64,000 nucleotides of DNA from UBA1535 sp002323775 (GCA_031993545.1 DAMAHZ010000008.1:1-64000); one strand, 5' to 3'; shown: positions 8,719-17,845, counted from the stretch's first letter. Notes: a model not told the origin generated them from the letters alone. Program-made: numbers and translations.

Positions 8719-9657
8719 CTAAACTATTTTAATGCAAAAATCATCACATTCGCTTGCACAATAGCTGCATAGAACACATCTTTCCATATTAACTTGACAC
8801 TTGCCATCTACAAGGCTAAGAGCATTTTGTTTACACCTTTTAATACATTTACCACAGCCTACGCACCAATAAGCTATGTTTAATTCACGATTTACATTAT
8901 TAACTGAGTTTTTAAGCTCCTCTGAGGCAGTATTTCCATCAAAATAGCAGAGGTTTAAATCGACCTCTTGTCTATTTCTCATACCAATTGCAATAGAATC
9001 AATCTCCTTGACATCATTTACAAAATCAAAGGCTTTTTTAGTATCTGACAATAAGTGTCCTCCACCATAAGGCTTCATAGCCATAATAAACTTGCCCTTT
9101 GATTTAGCAACTTTAACAGCTTCTATCATTTGTGAACTTGTTCCATCATTTATCCCAATTCCCGTTTTATTTACAATGGTAAATACCACATCAATTTCTT
9201 TAAATTGTACACTATCCACAACAGCCTTAACTGTGTGTGTCGATATACCGAACTTATTTATTACACCCTTTTGCTTATATTTCATAAATTCTTCTACAGC
9301 TTCATAATGTCCCATAAAATTATTGCCATTATCCTGCTCATGTAGCATAAATATATCTATATAATCAGTATTTAGCTCCTTTAAAGCCTTTTCAATACTG
9401 TATTTAGCAGTTTCTTTATTATATGCGTAACTCTTTGTTGCTATGTATATGCTCTCTCTTTTTTTACTTTTTAAAAAAGCGTTTAAAATATCGTAATTAT
9501 CGTAAAGTTCAGCAGTATCATAAAAATTAATACCTTTTTCATAGGCATAATTTAAAACATCAACTTTATTTATAAACTCACCTTTATTCTGTAAATTGCT
9601 AAGTGCTAATGTGCCAAAACATAGCTTTGAAATATTTTTCATATTATTAAAATCCAA
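8719..9657 (-). CDS. Aldo/keto reductase with C-terminal two-cluster ferredoxin domain
   Basis: The 312-residue protein joins an aldo/keto reductase barrel (residues about 1-240, FYDTAELYDNYD with the catalytic Asp/Tyr pair, later FMLHEQD) to a C-terminal ferredoxin-like tail. The tail has two Cys-rich motifs (CVGCGKCIKRC and CVLCSYCASEC) suited to two [4Fe-4S] clusters. Such fusions are common in anaerobes and presumably couple electron transfer to substrate reduction; the substrate is unknown. It sits between ireB and ruvX, two genes that are usually adjacent, so it looks like a later insertion into that operon, in the same direction. Confidence 0.85.
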   Translation of the reverse strand: MDFNNMKNISKLCFGTLALSNLQNKGEFINKVDVLNYAYEKGINFYDTAELYDNYDILNAFLKSKKRESIYIATKSYAYNKETAKYSIEKALKELNTDYIDIFMLHEQDNGNNFMGHYEAVEEFMKYKQKGVINKFGISTHTVKAVVDSVQFKEIDVVFTIVNKTGIGINDGTSSQMIEAVKVAKSKGKFIMAMKPYGGGHLLSDTKKAFDFVNDVKEIDSIAIGMRNRQEVDLNLCYFDGNTASEELKNSVNNVNRELNIAYWCVGCGKCIKRCKQNALSLVDGKCQVNMERCVLCSYCASECDDFCIKIV

Positions 9658-9747
9658 AATCCTAAATTCCTAAGATTATATAATGTCGGTAGCATCTTTA
9701 CTAGATGTTTATGCACCTATTATTTATTAATGTTAATATAAATAAAA

Positions 9748-10014
9748 TTATAATTTAAAAACATCTAAATAAGCATTTAATATTTCTTCTAAAAGCTCAT
9801 CTCTTTCTATCTTTCTTATAAGACTTCTCGCATTATTATAATTTGTAATATAAGTAGGATCTCCTGAAAGCAAATATCCTATAAGTTGAGTATTAGGATT
9901 ATATCCTTTTTCCTTTAAAGAGCGATAAACCTGCGTTAAAATTTCTCTCGCTTCATTCATAGATTCAGTATTATAATCAAATTTTGCAGTGCTTGAGTTG
10001 ATATTGTTATTCAT
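9748..10014 (-). CDS. ireB: IreB family regulatory phosphoprotein (UPF0297)
   Basis: Small 88-residue protein of the UPF0297 family. In Enterococcus the homologue IreB is a substrate of the PASTA kinase IreK and affects envelope stress resistance. The conserved ALREKGYNPxxQLIGYLLSGDPTYIT-type core is readable here as SLKEKGYNPNTQLIGYLLSG. Its place between alaS and ruvX is the standard one. A hairpin of the dispersed TTAGCGAAG family separates it from alaS. Confidence 0.92.
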   Translation of the reverse strand: MNNNINSSTAKFDYNTESMNEAREILTQVYRSLKEKGYNPNTQLIGYLLSGDPTYITNYNNARSLIRKIERDELLEEILNAYLDVFKL

Positions 10015-10166
10015 AATATGGATTCCTTTCTATAAATTTTTAATTCGCAAGAAGTTTTATGTAAAAACAACAACTATTCTAACTAATTCAATAAGTATTA
10101 TACTATATATATATACTAAAATCAAACAATTAATTTAAAAAATAATTTTATATGAAATTAATAATA

Positions 10167-10205
10167 ATTTAGCGAAGAATTTCATTGTACAACTCTCCGC
10201 TAAAT
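10167..10205 (-). terminator. Hairpin terminator after alaS (TTAGCGAAG family, copy 1)
   Basis: ATTTAGCG..AGAA and ..CTCTCCGCTAAAT form a stem 7 bases past the alaS stop. It shares its stem and part of its loop with hairpins at 12941, 15379 and 59051, and more loosely with 17191. Confidence 0.7.
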
Positions 10206-10211
10206 AAACAT

Positions 10212-12842
10212 TTATAGTTGTTTTATCAAATTTTCTTTTGCAGTGTTTAATGCTTCATCTATTTTGCCGGCATCCTTGCCTCCTGCTTGTGCAAAATCAG
10301 GACGTCCACCGCCACCACCGCCTGCAACTTGTGCAGCTTGTTTTACTATATTTCCTGCTTGTATTCCTTTTTGATTTAAGTCTTTTGTAACAGAAGCTAC
10401 AAATAAAACCTTTCCTTCAAATTCCGAAGCTAATATAATTACACAGCTTGGATTTTTGTCCTTAATTCTATCTGCTATATCTCTAAGAGCATTAGCATCT
10501 GTATCTTTAAGCTTAATTGTAAATACCTTTGTTCCGTTTATTTCCTCATATTTATTGAGTATATCGTCCATGTTTGACTTTAATATTTCATTATTAAGCT
10601 TTGTTATTTCTTTTTCTTTGTCTTTTATTTCTTTTTTAAGGCTTATAACCTTATCCAGCAATTCTTCTCTTGTTGACTTTACTGACTGCATAAGCTCAGT
10701 AATTATAGAATTAGCATTATTTAGATACTCAATAGCAGCCTTTCCAGTTAATGCTTCTATTCTTCTAACTCCAGATGCAATCGAGCTTTCAGAGATTATT
10801 TTAAACATACCGATTTTAGCTGTTTCATCAATATGTGTTCCTCCGCAAAGCTCCTTGCTAAAATCTCCTACCTTTATAAGTCTAACTACATCTCCATATT
10901 TCTCATCAAACAATGCCATAGCACCTTGTTTTCTCGCTTCATCTAAGCTTACAACACTTGTATTTACAGGATAGTCTGACAAAATAGCCATATTTACTCT
11001 TTTTTCAATCTCTTTTAGAGTTTCTTCATTTACAAGCTCAAAATGAGTGTAATCAAATCTTAGTCTATCATCACTGACTAAAGAGCCTGCTTGATTTACG
11101 TGCTCGCCTAAAACCTCTTTTAAAACCCTGTGAAGAAGATGTGTGGCTGTATGATTTTTAGCTGTGCTTTTTCTTCTATCGAAGTCAATTTCAGCTAAGA
11201 CCTTATCACCTAAGCTTACTGTGCCATCATTTACAATAACTTCGTGAATTATAACATTATTGAGTTTTTTAGTATTTACTACTGTGGCATCAAAATTATC
11301 ACTTATTAATTTTCCAGTATCTCCGATTTGTCCACCACTTTCAGCGTAAAATGGAGTTTTATCAAGGATTATTATAGCTCTTTCATCTACAGAAGCTTCT
11401 TCTTTCTCAGCATCATCAACAAATATTCTCAATATTTTTGATTCGCATGATTTTTCAGTATATCCAACGAATTCAGTTTCTATACCCTCTATGCTTATAG
11501 CTCCATCTTTCCAGCCTGAACTTCCTGATTTGCCTCTTGCCTGTCTTGCGATGTTTTTATTTTCTTCCATTATATCAAGAAATTCTTGCTTATTTAGCTT
11601 AAAATTGTTCTCAAGCAAAATTTCTTCTGTAAGTTCATACGGGAAGCCAAAGGTATCGTAAAGTCTAAACAATATTTGAGCATCAAGTATATCCTTGCCA
11701 TTTTCTTTTGCTGTATTTATTTCTTTTTGAAGAATTTCTAAGCCTTGATCTATTGTATTTCTAAATTTTTCTTCTTCTATTTTAACAACTTTTAATATAT
11801 ACGACTCTTTTTCAGAAAGCTCTGGATATGCGTGCTTCCAATTGTCTATAACTACCTGTACCGTCTCAGTTAAAAAATCCCTATCTATACCAAGCAATTT
11901 CCCTTGTCTTAAAGCTCTCCTTATAAGTCTTCTTAAAACATATCCTCTGCCCTCATTTGAAGGTATAACTCCATCTGATATCAAAAATGCAACTGCCCTT
12001 GAATGGTCTGCGATGATTTTTAATGATGTATCTGATTTTTCAGATGATTTATACTTTACTCCACTGATTTCTTCAGCCTTTTTTAATATGCTAAAAATAG
12101 GCTCAACCTCATATACACTTTTCTTGCCCTGCAATGTCATAGCAGTTCTTTCAAGTCCCATACCTGTATCTATGTTAGGATGCTCTAAAGGATGATATAC
12201 TCCATTTGCATCCTTATCATATTGTGTAAATACTAAATTCCAAATTTCAGTATATCTGTCACATTCACAGCCTGGCTTGCAATTAGGATCTCCACAATCA
12301 AATTCCGGTCCATTATCATAGTAAATTTCCGAGCAAGGTCCACTTGGACCAACTTCTAACTCCCAGAAATTATCCTTTTTACCTAATCTTACTATTCTTT
12401 CCTCCGGAACGCCTGTCAATGTAGTCCAAAGCTTTATTGCTTCATCATCATCCTCATATACGCTTGCCCAAAGTTTTTCTGCCGGTACTTCCAAAACCTC
12501 TGTTAAGAATTCCCAAGCCCACATGATAGCTTCTTTTTTAAAGTAATCTCCAAAGGAGAAATTTCCGAGCATTTCAAAAAAAGTAAGGTGACGTGCTGTT
12601 ACACCTACATTTTCTATATCGTTAGTTCTAACACATTTTTGGCAAGAAACCATTCTTTTGCTAGGTGGTGTTTCAGCACCTGTAAAATATTTTTTAAGTG
12701 GTGCCATCCCTGCTGCTATTAACAATAACGTCTTGTCATTTTTAGGTATAAGCGAAGCACTCTGTCTTACCAAATGCTGTTTTGACTCATAAAAGTCTAA
12801 ATATTTTTTTCTGATATTATTAATTGAATATTTATGTTCCAT
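10212..12842 (-). CDS. alaS: Alanyl-tRNA synthetase
   Basis: Class II synthetase that charges tRNA-Ala, 876 residues, the full bacterial length. The catalytic domain (residues 1-450) contains the class II motifs around FFEMLGNFSFGDYFKKEAI and GMGLERTA. The editing domain has the zinc ligands HTATHLLHRVL and CGGTHID. The C-Ala domain ends in a Gly-rich stretch (GGGGGGRPDFAQAGG). No T-box motif was seen upstream. The only intergenic sequence before it is a hairpin of the dispersed family after iscU. Confidence 0.97.
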   Translation of the reverse strand: MEHKYSINNIRKKYLDFYESKQHLVRQSASLIPKNDKTLLLIAAGMAPLKKYFTGAETPPSKRMVSCQKCVRTNDIENVGVTARHLTFFEMLGNFSFGDYFKKEAIMWAWEFLTEVLEVPAEKLWASVYEDDDEAIKLWTTLTGVPEERIVRLGKKDNFWELEVGPSGPCSEIYYDNGPEFDCGDPNCKPGCECDRYTEIWNLVFTQYDKDANGVYHPLEHPNIDTGMGLERTAMTLQGKKSVYEVEPIFSILKKAEEISGVKYKSSEKSDTSLKIIADHSRAVAFLISDGVIPSNEGRGYVLRRLIRRALRQGKLLGIDRDFLTETVQVVIDNWKHAYPELSEKESYILKVVKIEEEKFRNTIDQGLEILQKEINTAKENGKDILDAQILFRLYDTFGFPYELTEEILLENNFKLNKQEFLDIMEENKNIARQARGKSGSSGWKDGAISIEGIETEFVGYTEKSCESKILRIFVDDAEKEEASVDERAIIILDKTPFYAESGGQIGDTGKLISDNFDATVVNTKKLNNVIIHEVIVNDGTVSLGDKVLAEIDFDRRKSTAKNHTATHLLHRVLKEVLGEHVNQAGSLVSDDRLRFDYTHFELVNEETLKEIEKRVNMAILSDYPVNTSVVSLDEARKQGAMALFDEKYGDVVRLIKVGDFSKELCGGTHIDETAKIGMFKIISESSIASGVRRIEALTGKAAIEYLNNANSIITELMQSVKSTREELLDKVISLKKEIKDKEKEITKLNNEILKSNMDDILNKYEEINGTKVFTIKLKDTDANALRDIADRIKDKNPSCVIILASEFEGKVLFVASVTKDLNQKGIQAGNIVKQAAQVAGGGGGGRPDFAQAGGKDAGKIDEALNTAKENLIKQL

Positions 12843-12940
12843 CTTATTTTATCTCCGAATCATCTGATTAATTATTATCTGATTATAGCTTATATTTGTA
12901 TTAATTGTCAATTATTTTATAAAAAACAAATATGATAAAT

Positions 12941-12986
12941 AACAATTTAGCGAAGAGCTTACCTATGCAACTCTCCGCTAAATTGT
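12941..12986 (-). terminator. Hairpin terminator after iscU (TTAGCGAAG family, copy 2)
   Basis: AACAATTTAGCGAAGAG pairs with CTCTCCGCTAAATTGT across a 13-nt loop, 19 bases beyond the iscU stop. The stem has one mismatch. Confidence 0.75.
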
Positions 12987-13004
12987 CATCTATTCTTAAT
13001 TGAA

Positions 13005-13451
13005 TTATTCATCTCCATGTACATGGTCGTGCAAATCTTCGTCTGCGTTTGGATTAAAACCCTCTAAGCCTTTGATTTCTATGCCCTTTTTTTGAGCGTA
13101 GTCGTATAATGCCGATTTTATTGCCTGCTCTGCTAATACTGAGCAGTGAACCTTTACCGGTGGCAGTCCTCCCAGAGCTTCTATAACTGCTTTGTTTGTA
13201 AGTTCAACAGCCTCATTTACATCTTTTCCCATGATAAGCTCTGTCGCCATGCTTGATGATGCTATAGCAGAGCCACAGCCAAATGTCTGAAATTTCACGT
13301 CCTCTATTATATTTTCATCATTTATTTTAAGGTAAATTTTCATTATATCTCCGCATTTTGCGTTTCCTACTTCACCTACACCATCTGCGTTTTCTATTGC
13401 ACCTACATTTCTTGGATTTCTGAAATGATCCATTACTTTTTCTGTATACAT
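13005..13451 (-). CDS. iscU: Iron-sulfur cluster scaffold protein IscU/NifU-type
   Basis: Scaffold on which [2Fe-2S]/[4Fe-4S] clusters are assembled from sulfur supplied by the neighbouring cysteine desulfurase. It has 148 residues. The three cluster cysteines are in NAKCGD, FGCGSAIASS and VKVHCSVLA, the expected IscU pattern, and the Asp after the first Cys is present. The C-terminus is His/Asp-rich (DLHDHVHGDE), a possible metal-binding tail. It is the last gene of iscR-iscS-iscU. Confidence 0.95.
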   Translation of the reverse strand: MYTEKVMDHFRNPRNVGAIENADGVGEVGNAKCGDIMKIYLKINDENIIEDVKFQTFGCGSAIASSSMATELIMGKDVNEAVELTNKAVIEALGGLPPVKVHCSVLAEQAIKSALYDYAQKKGIEIKGLEGFNPNADEDLHDHVHGDE

Positions 13452-13592
13452 AATTACCTCCTTAGTTGTTTAACATTAATTTCTAATTTTATGTTTTTTC
13501 AGAATGTTAAAATATTTTAAAGCTATTTAAAATATTAAGATTATTTTATCTATATTTTTATTAGCTCAATTTTAAAGTTTTTGTAAAACTTC

Positions 13593-14768
13593 CTATTTGT
13601 TATTAGTATTGTATAGCGGTGACATATTTCTTAATTTTTGAACTATTTCTTTCATTTGCCCAACTACATAATCTATTTCTTCCTCCGTTGTTTCATCACT
13701 TATTGTAAATCTTATCGATCCATGCGCTGTACCGTGGTCAAGTCCTGTTGCTAATAGTACGTGAGATGGGTCTAATGAACCCGATGTACAAGCAGAGCCA
13801 CTTGATGCGCTTATTCCGCTTATATCAAGCCACAATAATATTGATTCACCCTCAATATACTTGTATGAGAAGTTAACATTGTTTGGCAATCTTTTGCTAG
13901 GATGTCCGTTTAAATGCACATCATCTATGTTGGCTTTTATACCATTTATAAATCTATCTCTAAGACTTATAAGTTTTGCCACTTTTTCATCAAGCTCTAG
14001 GCTCATAAGCTCTACAGCCTTTCCAAAGCCTACTATATTTTGTACGCTCTCAGTTCCTGCTCTTTTGTTTCTTTCCTGAGCCCCACCGTGCATAAAATTA
14101 TCAAGCTTTACACCTTTTCTGATATATAATGCGCCCACTCCTTTAGGACCGTGAACCTTATGAGCAGACATTGACAATAAATCAATGTTTTCCTTTTTAA
14201 CATCAATTCTCACACCACCAAGTGCTTGAACTGCATCTGTATGGAATATGATTTTATGCTCTTTAGCTATTTTCCCTATTTCTTCAATTGGCTGTATAGT
14301 TCCGACTTCATTGTTTGCATACATTACTGATATTAAAATCGTATCTGGTCTTATGCTGTTTTTTAATTCCTCTAAGTCTATCATTCCATATTCGTCCACA
14401 TTTAGATATGTAGTTTCAAATCCAAACTTTTTAAGATATTCACAGGTATGAAGCACTGCATGATGCTCTATTTTAGTTGTTATAATATGCTTTCCCTTGT
14501 CCCCATTTGCAAATGCAACACCCTTTATAGCCCAGTTGTCCGACTCTGTTCCACCAGAGGTAAAGAAAATTTCTCTATCGTCTGCATTTATAAATGTTGC
14601 TACTGTTTTTCTTGCTTTTTCGATAGCCTCCTTTGAAGTCCTACCAAGCTCATAAATTCCACTTGATGGATTTCCATAGTATTCCATAAAATATTTCATC
14701 ATCTCATCAACAACTTCTTTTCTAATCTTAGTTGTTGCAGCATTATCGAGATAAATTTTTTTGTTCAT
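13593..14768 (-). CDS. iscS: Cysteine desulfurase IscS/NifS
   Basis: PLP enzyme that removes sulfur from L-cysteine for Fe-S assembly and other thio-transfers. I start it at ATG 14768 (protein MNKKIYLDNAATTK), 8 bases after GGAGG; the longer open frame adds 27 residues without a ribosome site. The length of 391 is normal. The PLP lysine lies in SMSAHKVHGPKGVGALYI and the mobile catalytic Cys in SSGSACTSGSLDPSHVLLA. It is co-directional with iscR and iscU. Confidence 0.95.
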   Translation of the reverse strand: MNKKIYLDNAATTKIRKEVVDEMMKYFMEYYGNPSSGIYELGRTSKEAIEKARKTVATFINADDREIFFTSGGTESDNWAIKGVAFANGDKGKHIITTKIEHHAVLHTCEYLKKFGFETTYLNVDEYGMIDLEELKNSIRPDTILISVMYANNEVGTIQPIEEIGKIAKEHKIIFHTDAVQALGGVRIDVKKENIDLLSMSAHKVHGPKGVGALYIRKGVKLDNFMHGGAQERNKRAGTESVQNIVGFGKAVELMSLELDEKVAKLISLRDRFINGIKANIDDVHLNGHPSKRLPNNVNFSYKYIEGESILLWLDISGISASSGSACTSGSLDPSHVLLATGLDHGTAHGSIRFTISDETTEEEIDYVVGQMKEIVQKLRNMSPLYNTNNK

Positions 14769-14884
14769 TGATTTTTCCTCCGTTTTAATTAGTATACCCG
14801 TTATTATGTTCAAGCACCAATTGCATAAATATCCATTAAATATTTGCACATGAGCCTAGTACCTATTTTTTGTTATTCCTAAGT

Positions 14885-15289
14885 TTATTCAACTTTCTCT
14901 ATCATATCAAATAACGATATATTATCTATAACATTATTTATACTTGATTCTATTTTTTCCCAAATTGTTCTGGTCGCACAAATTGCCTCTCTTGAACAGG
15001 TTTCCTTACTGACACAATTTGAAGCAGTTATTTCTCCTTCAAGCGCTCTAAGTATCATTCCAACCGTTATATCCTTAGGTTCTTTTGCAAGGCTATATCC
15101 ACCTTGGACTCCTCTTGTTGACTTTATATATCCTGCTCTTTTAAGCTTTCCAAAAAGCTGCTCTAAATAATTTTCTGATATTTCATATTTGTCACATATT
15201 CTTTTCAACGGAACAGGACCATCACCATATGACAATGCTAATTCAAATGCAGCCTTTAAACCGTATCTGCCTTTTGTTGATAAAATCAT
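14885..15289 (-). CDS. iscR: Rrf2-family Fe-S regulator, IscR-like
   Basis: Winged-helix repressor that senses Fe-S status. The start is ATG 15289 after GGAGG, giving 134 residues (MILSTKGRYGLKAAFEL); the longer frame runs back through the promoter and cannot be coding. Three cysteines with spacing C-x5-C-x5-C (in NCVSKETCSREAIC) match the [2Fe-2S] ligands of E. coli IscR. The fourth ligand, His three residues after the last Cys, is Arg here, so ligation may differ. It is the first gene of the isc operon and its promoter contains a good IscR type-1 site, implying autoregulation. A CymR-type role is the main alternative. Confidence 0.85.
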   Translation of the reverse strand: MILSTKGRYGLKAAFELALSYGDGPVPLKRICDKYEISENYLEQLFGKLKRAGYIKSTRGVQGGYSLAKEPKDITVGMILRALEGEITASNCVSKETCSREAICATRTIWEKIESSINNVIDNISLFDMIEKVE

Positions 15290-15320
15290 AAAACAGCCTC
15301 CAATCTCTTTAATTGAATTT

Positions 15321-15352
15321 ATTATACAATACCCGACTAATCTTGTCAACAT
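15321..15352 (-). promoter_or_regulatory. isc operon promoter with overlapping IscR type-1 box
   Basis: On the minus strand, TTGACA (15344-15349), a 17-nt spacer and TATAAT (15321-15326) form a consensus promoter about 30 bases before iscR. Read on the plus strand, bases 15329-15352 begin ATACCCGACTAA and end TTGTCAACAT. This matches the known type-1 IscR palindrome ATAxxYGACTRwwwYAGTCRRSTAT at most positions and covers the -35 and spacer. Binding would block RNA polymerase. Confidence 0.8.
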
Positions 15353-15378
15353 TAGTTTTAAAAAAATTTTTAAATATA

Positions 15379-15431
15379 AATAATGACTTAGCAAAGAGTT
15401 ATGAATTGAAACTCTTCGCTAAGTCATTATT
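15379..15431 (-). terminator. Hairpin terminator after the DUF3343-like gene (TTAGCGAAG family, copy 3)
   Basis: The 22-bp arms (AATAATGACTTAGC... and ...GCTAAGTCATTATT) are complementary with one mismatch, with a 9-nt loop. The site is 46 bases beyond the stop of the gene at 15477-15737 and just upstream of the isc promoter, so it insulates that operon. Confidence 0.75.
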
Positions 15432-15476
15432 TGCTGTAATATTTTTTTGTATCAAACATATAAATTAAAAGAATAA

Positions 15477-15737
15477 TCATACTTGTATTTGCCTATAAGA
15501 ATAAGTTCCATTTACTCTTGATACCTCATAGACATTATCTATTGGGTATTGATAGGATGAATCTAATACATCAAGTAATGTGCCATAATCGTATGCAACG
15601 ATGCACAAATCACACTCTGTCTTTATCGCAAATGGGACTGAAGCCAATTTTATGTTTTTAATTCTTAAACTTTGAAGTCTGCTATAAGCAGCCATGGTGT
15701 AATTACCATACCTAAAGGTTATAATGTAATGCTCCAT
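15477..15737 (-). CDS. DUF3343-like small protein (putative Se/S carrier)
   Basis: An 86-residue soluble protein. The pattern of a short alpha/beta fold with a mid-protein IKLASVPFAIKTECDLCIV segment resembles DUF3343, annotated in databases as a putative selenium/sulfur carrier. In that family a conserved Cys follows a Pro-containing strand, and here a C-x2-C pair sits at that place. It is monocistronic, with a clear ribosome site and its own terminator, and lies next to the isc operon on the same strand. The neighbour fits a sulfur-handling role, but family membership rests on pattern alone. Confidence 0.55.
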   Translation of the reverse strand: MEHYIITFRYGNYTMAAYSRLQSLRIKNIKLASVPFAIKTECDLCIVAYDYGTLLDVLDSSYQYPIDNVYEVSRVNGTYSYRQIQV

Positions 15738-15906
15738 TGTATCACTCCTTTACACTAAATTATTAAGAATATAACAAAATGTTACAAAAATTAATAAAAT
15801 TATAATTGTCACAATTCTAGCCTTACACAAAAACCACTATACAGGCTATGGAAATAATTTCTGATATATAGTTTAATATTGAATATTTATTTAGAGGTGA
15901 AATACT

Positions 15907-17178
15907 ATGTTCTTTTTACAAAGCGATTTAAACAATTCGCAAACTATGATAGTTCAATCAGTTTTAAAAAAAATGGGTTTCTATAACGGAAAAGTCAATG
16001 GTGTCTATAACTCTAACCTCGAAGAAGCAGTTAGACAATTTCAAGTTCAAAATGGAATTTTGGCAGATGGTATTGTAGGACCTGTTACATATAAGGCTCT
16101 TGAAAAATACATATTAGGTTATACATATTACAAAATTCAACCAAATGACACATTATATAACATAGCTGAAAAAAATCATTCCACAGTAAACTTGATACTG
16201 TCAGCAAATCCAGGCATAGATTCAAGCAGCTTAATACAAAACACTGTAATAACAGTGCCTTTTAATTATAATGTTGTAATGGACGACATAAAATACACAT
16301 ATAACGTTATGTGGTACAACATTATGGGGCTTATACAGAGATATCCTTTCTTAGATGCAAGCAGCATAGGTAAAAGTGTTCTTGGCAATGACCTATATTT
16401 AATTAGATTTGGAAGTGGACCTAAAAAAATACATATAAACGCCTCTCATCACGCTCTTGAATGGATAACCAGCGTATTTATAATGAAATTTATTGAAAGT
16501 ATATCAAAGGCATACGTAAATGGCGAGTATATAGATGGATACAACATCAGAAATATATTTGATACTCATACATTTTACATTGTACCAATGGTTAACCCTG
16601 ATGGAGTTGATTTAGTGAACGAGGGTTTGCAGCCTAATAACCCATATTATAATGATTTAATCATGTGGAATAAGACAGGAAGGCCATTTTCAGAAGTTTG
16701 GCAAGCGAACATAAGGGGAGTTGACTTAAATCACAACTATGATGCTGCATGGCAAGAATCAAAAAATGCAGAAAAAGCACTTGGCATAACTGGGCCAGGT
16801 CCAACAAGATATTCTGGAGAATATCCATTTTCAGAGCCTGAAACACAGGCAATGAGAGACTTAACGCAAAGTGAAGATTTTTATTTAGCCTTAGCATATC
16901 ATACTCAGGGTGAGGTAATTTATTGGAATTTCATGAATCTAGCCACACAAAGAGACCAGGAAATAGGAGATATTTTAGCAAGAGCAAGCGGATACGACTT
17001 AGATACAGCAAGTGGCGTTGCCTCATATGCTGGTTATAAAGATTGGTTTATAAAGGATTTTAGAAAGCCTGGCTATACCGTTGAAGCAGGAAAAGGTAAA
17101 AATCCTCTGCCAATAACTCAATTGCCAAGAATTTATGAGGATAATATGCGACTTATTTTAGCTGCCACTACAGTTTAA
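15907..17178 (+). CDS. M14 zinc carboxypeptidase with peptidoglycan-binding and LysM domains
   Basis: Probable gamma-D-glutamyl-diaminopimelate endopeptidase acting on peptidoglycan stem peptides. Domain order: PG_binding_1 (about residues 8-70), LysM (about 76-118, YYKIQPNDTLYNIAEKN), then the M14 catalytic domain. Zinc ligands are H and E in SHHALEW plus H in AYHTQGEV. Substrate-site motifs RGVDLNHNYD and MVNPDGVDLV are present, and the catalytic Glu lies in GYTVEAGKG. This order matches endopeptidase I of Lysinibacillus sphaericus. There is no signal peptide at the N-terminus, so the protein is either cytoplasmic (recycling), forespore-located, or exported another way. Starts after GAGGTGAAATACT. 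Confidence 0.9.
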   Translation: MFFLQSDLNNSQTMIVQSVLKKMGFYNGKVNGVYNSNLEEAVRQFQVQNGILADGIVGPVTYKALEKYILGYTYYKIQPNDTLYNIAEKNHSTVNLILSANPGIDSSSLIQNTVITVPFNYNVVMDDIKYTYNVMWYNIMGLIQRYPFLDASSIGKSVLGNDLYLIRFGSGPKKIHINASHHALEWITSVFIMKFIESISKAYVNGEYIDGYNIRNIFDTHTFYIVPMVNPDGVDLVNEGLQPNNPYYNDLIMWNKTGRPFSEVWQANIRGVDLNHNYDAAWQESKNAEKALGITGPGPTRYSGEYPFSEPETQAMRDLTQSEDFYLALAYHTQGEVIYWNFMNLATQRDQEIGDILARASGYDLDTASGVASYAGYKDWFIKDFRKPGYTVEAGKGKNPLPITQLPRIYEDNMRLILAATTV

Positions 17179-17190
17179 TAGTAAATTAAA

Positions 17191-17240
17191 AAACAAATTA
17201 GCTAAGAACTCTCTCATATAGTTCTTAGCTAATTTGCTTT
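17191..17240. terminator. Bidirectional hairpin terminator (TTAGC-type, copy 4)
   Basis: AAACAAATTAGCTAAGAACT pairs with AGTTCTTAGCTAATTTG, with T-runs on the plus side (CTTTTTAT) and A-runs before it. It serves the converging M14 peptidase gene and the hypothetical gene ending at 17248. Its stem is a looser relative of the TTAGCGAAG family. Confidence 0.75.
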
Positions 17241-17247
17241 TTATCTA

Positions 17248-17754
17248 TTAATTTATATATCTACTTTCCTCTTCGATTTCAAAAACATTTAACTGCTCTT
17301 GCAGAATTTCTATATTATCCTCATATTCTTCTATACTTATTTGCTTTGTATTCAACATGAAATTCAAAGTGTTTTTTCCGTCTGCATATAAATACATTTC
17401 TTTGCATGGAACTATATCATTTCTTCTAAAATCTTGATATTTCGATTTGTAAGCTTCTATGTTTATTTGCCCATGCTTTAAATTAGTAACTGTACCAGTT
17501 AAGTTAAGTTCATTAATTTTTATACCATGGTCATTAAAATAATTCCTTATATGTCGTATAAATACATAATGATGTTTTTTAATTTCAAAGGAAACATCTG
17601 CATTAAGCATATTATTATCTATATCATCATTAAAAAAATCTATATTCATATCATATTGTTTTTTTAAATCAAATTCAGCTATATCAATCACAGAAGATAG
17701 TTTTTCCATTATATCACTGTCTGTAATTTTTGTATTCTTTAAATAATATTTCAT
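17248..17754 (-). CDS. Hypothetical protein, 168 residues
   Basis: I do not recognise a family. The product is soluble, charged, and begins MKYYLKNTKITDSDIMEKL after a good AGGAG-type site. It mixes short strands and helices and ends in an acidic tail (NVFEIEEESRYIN). There are no cysteine motifs, no signal peptide and no membrane helix. The codon bias and third-position AT-richness look like its neighbours, so it is probably a real gene. It is transcribed convergently to the M14 peptidase gene and lies downstream of rarA without obvious coupling. Confidence 0.7.
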   Translation of the reverse strand: MKYYLKNTKITDSDIMEKLSSVIDIAEFDLKKQYDMNIDFFNDDIDNNMLNADVSFEIKKHHYVFIRHIRNYFNDHGIKINELNLTGTVTNLKHGQINIEAYKSKYQDFRRNDIVPCKEMYLYADGKNTLNFMLNTKQISIEEYEDNIEILQEQLNVFEIEEESRYIN

Positions 17755-17845
17755 AATATCATGTACTCCTTTCTGTTATTACTTAAATTTTCGTTTCGTA
17801 GGGCTTTAGTTCTGATTCACCCGTTTTGTACATTAACCTTACTGA

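Noticed and set aside
10456..10974. 172-residue open frame on the plus strand inside alaS
   Set aside because: Serine/leucine-rich shadow of the alaS coding strand without a ribosome site. The same applies to the plus-strand frames opposite rnjA, ppdK, secA, tex and the flavoprotein genes.
14885..15394. 169-residue version of the IscR-like protein
   Set aside because: The extra 35 residues would be translated from the promoter and operator; the ATG at 15289 has the ribosome site.
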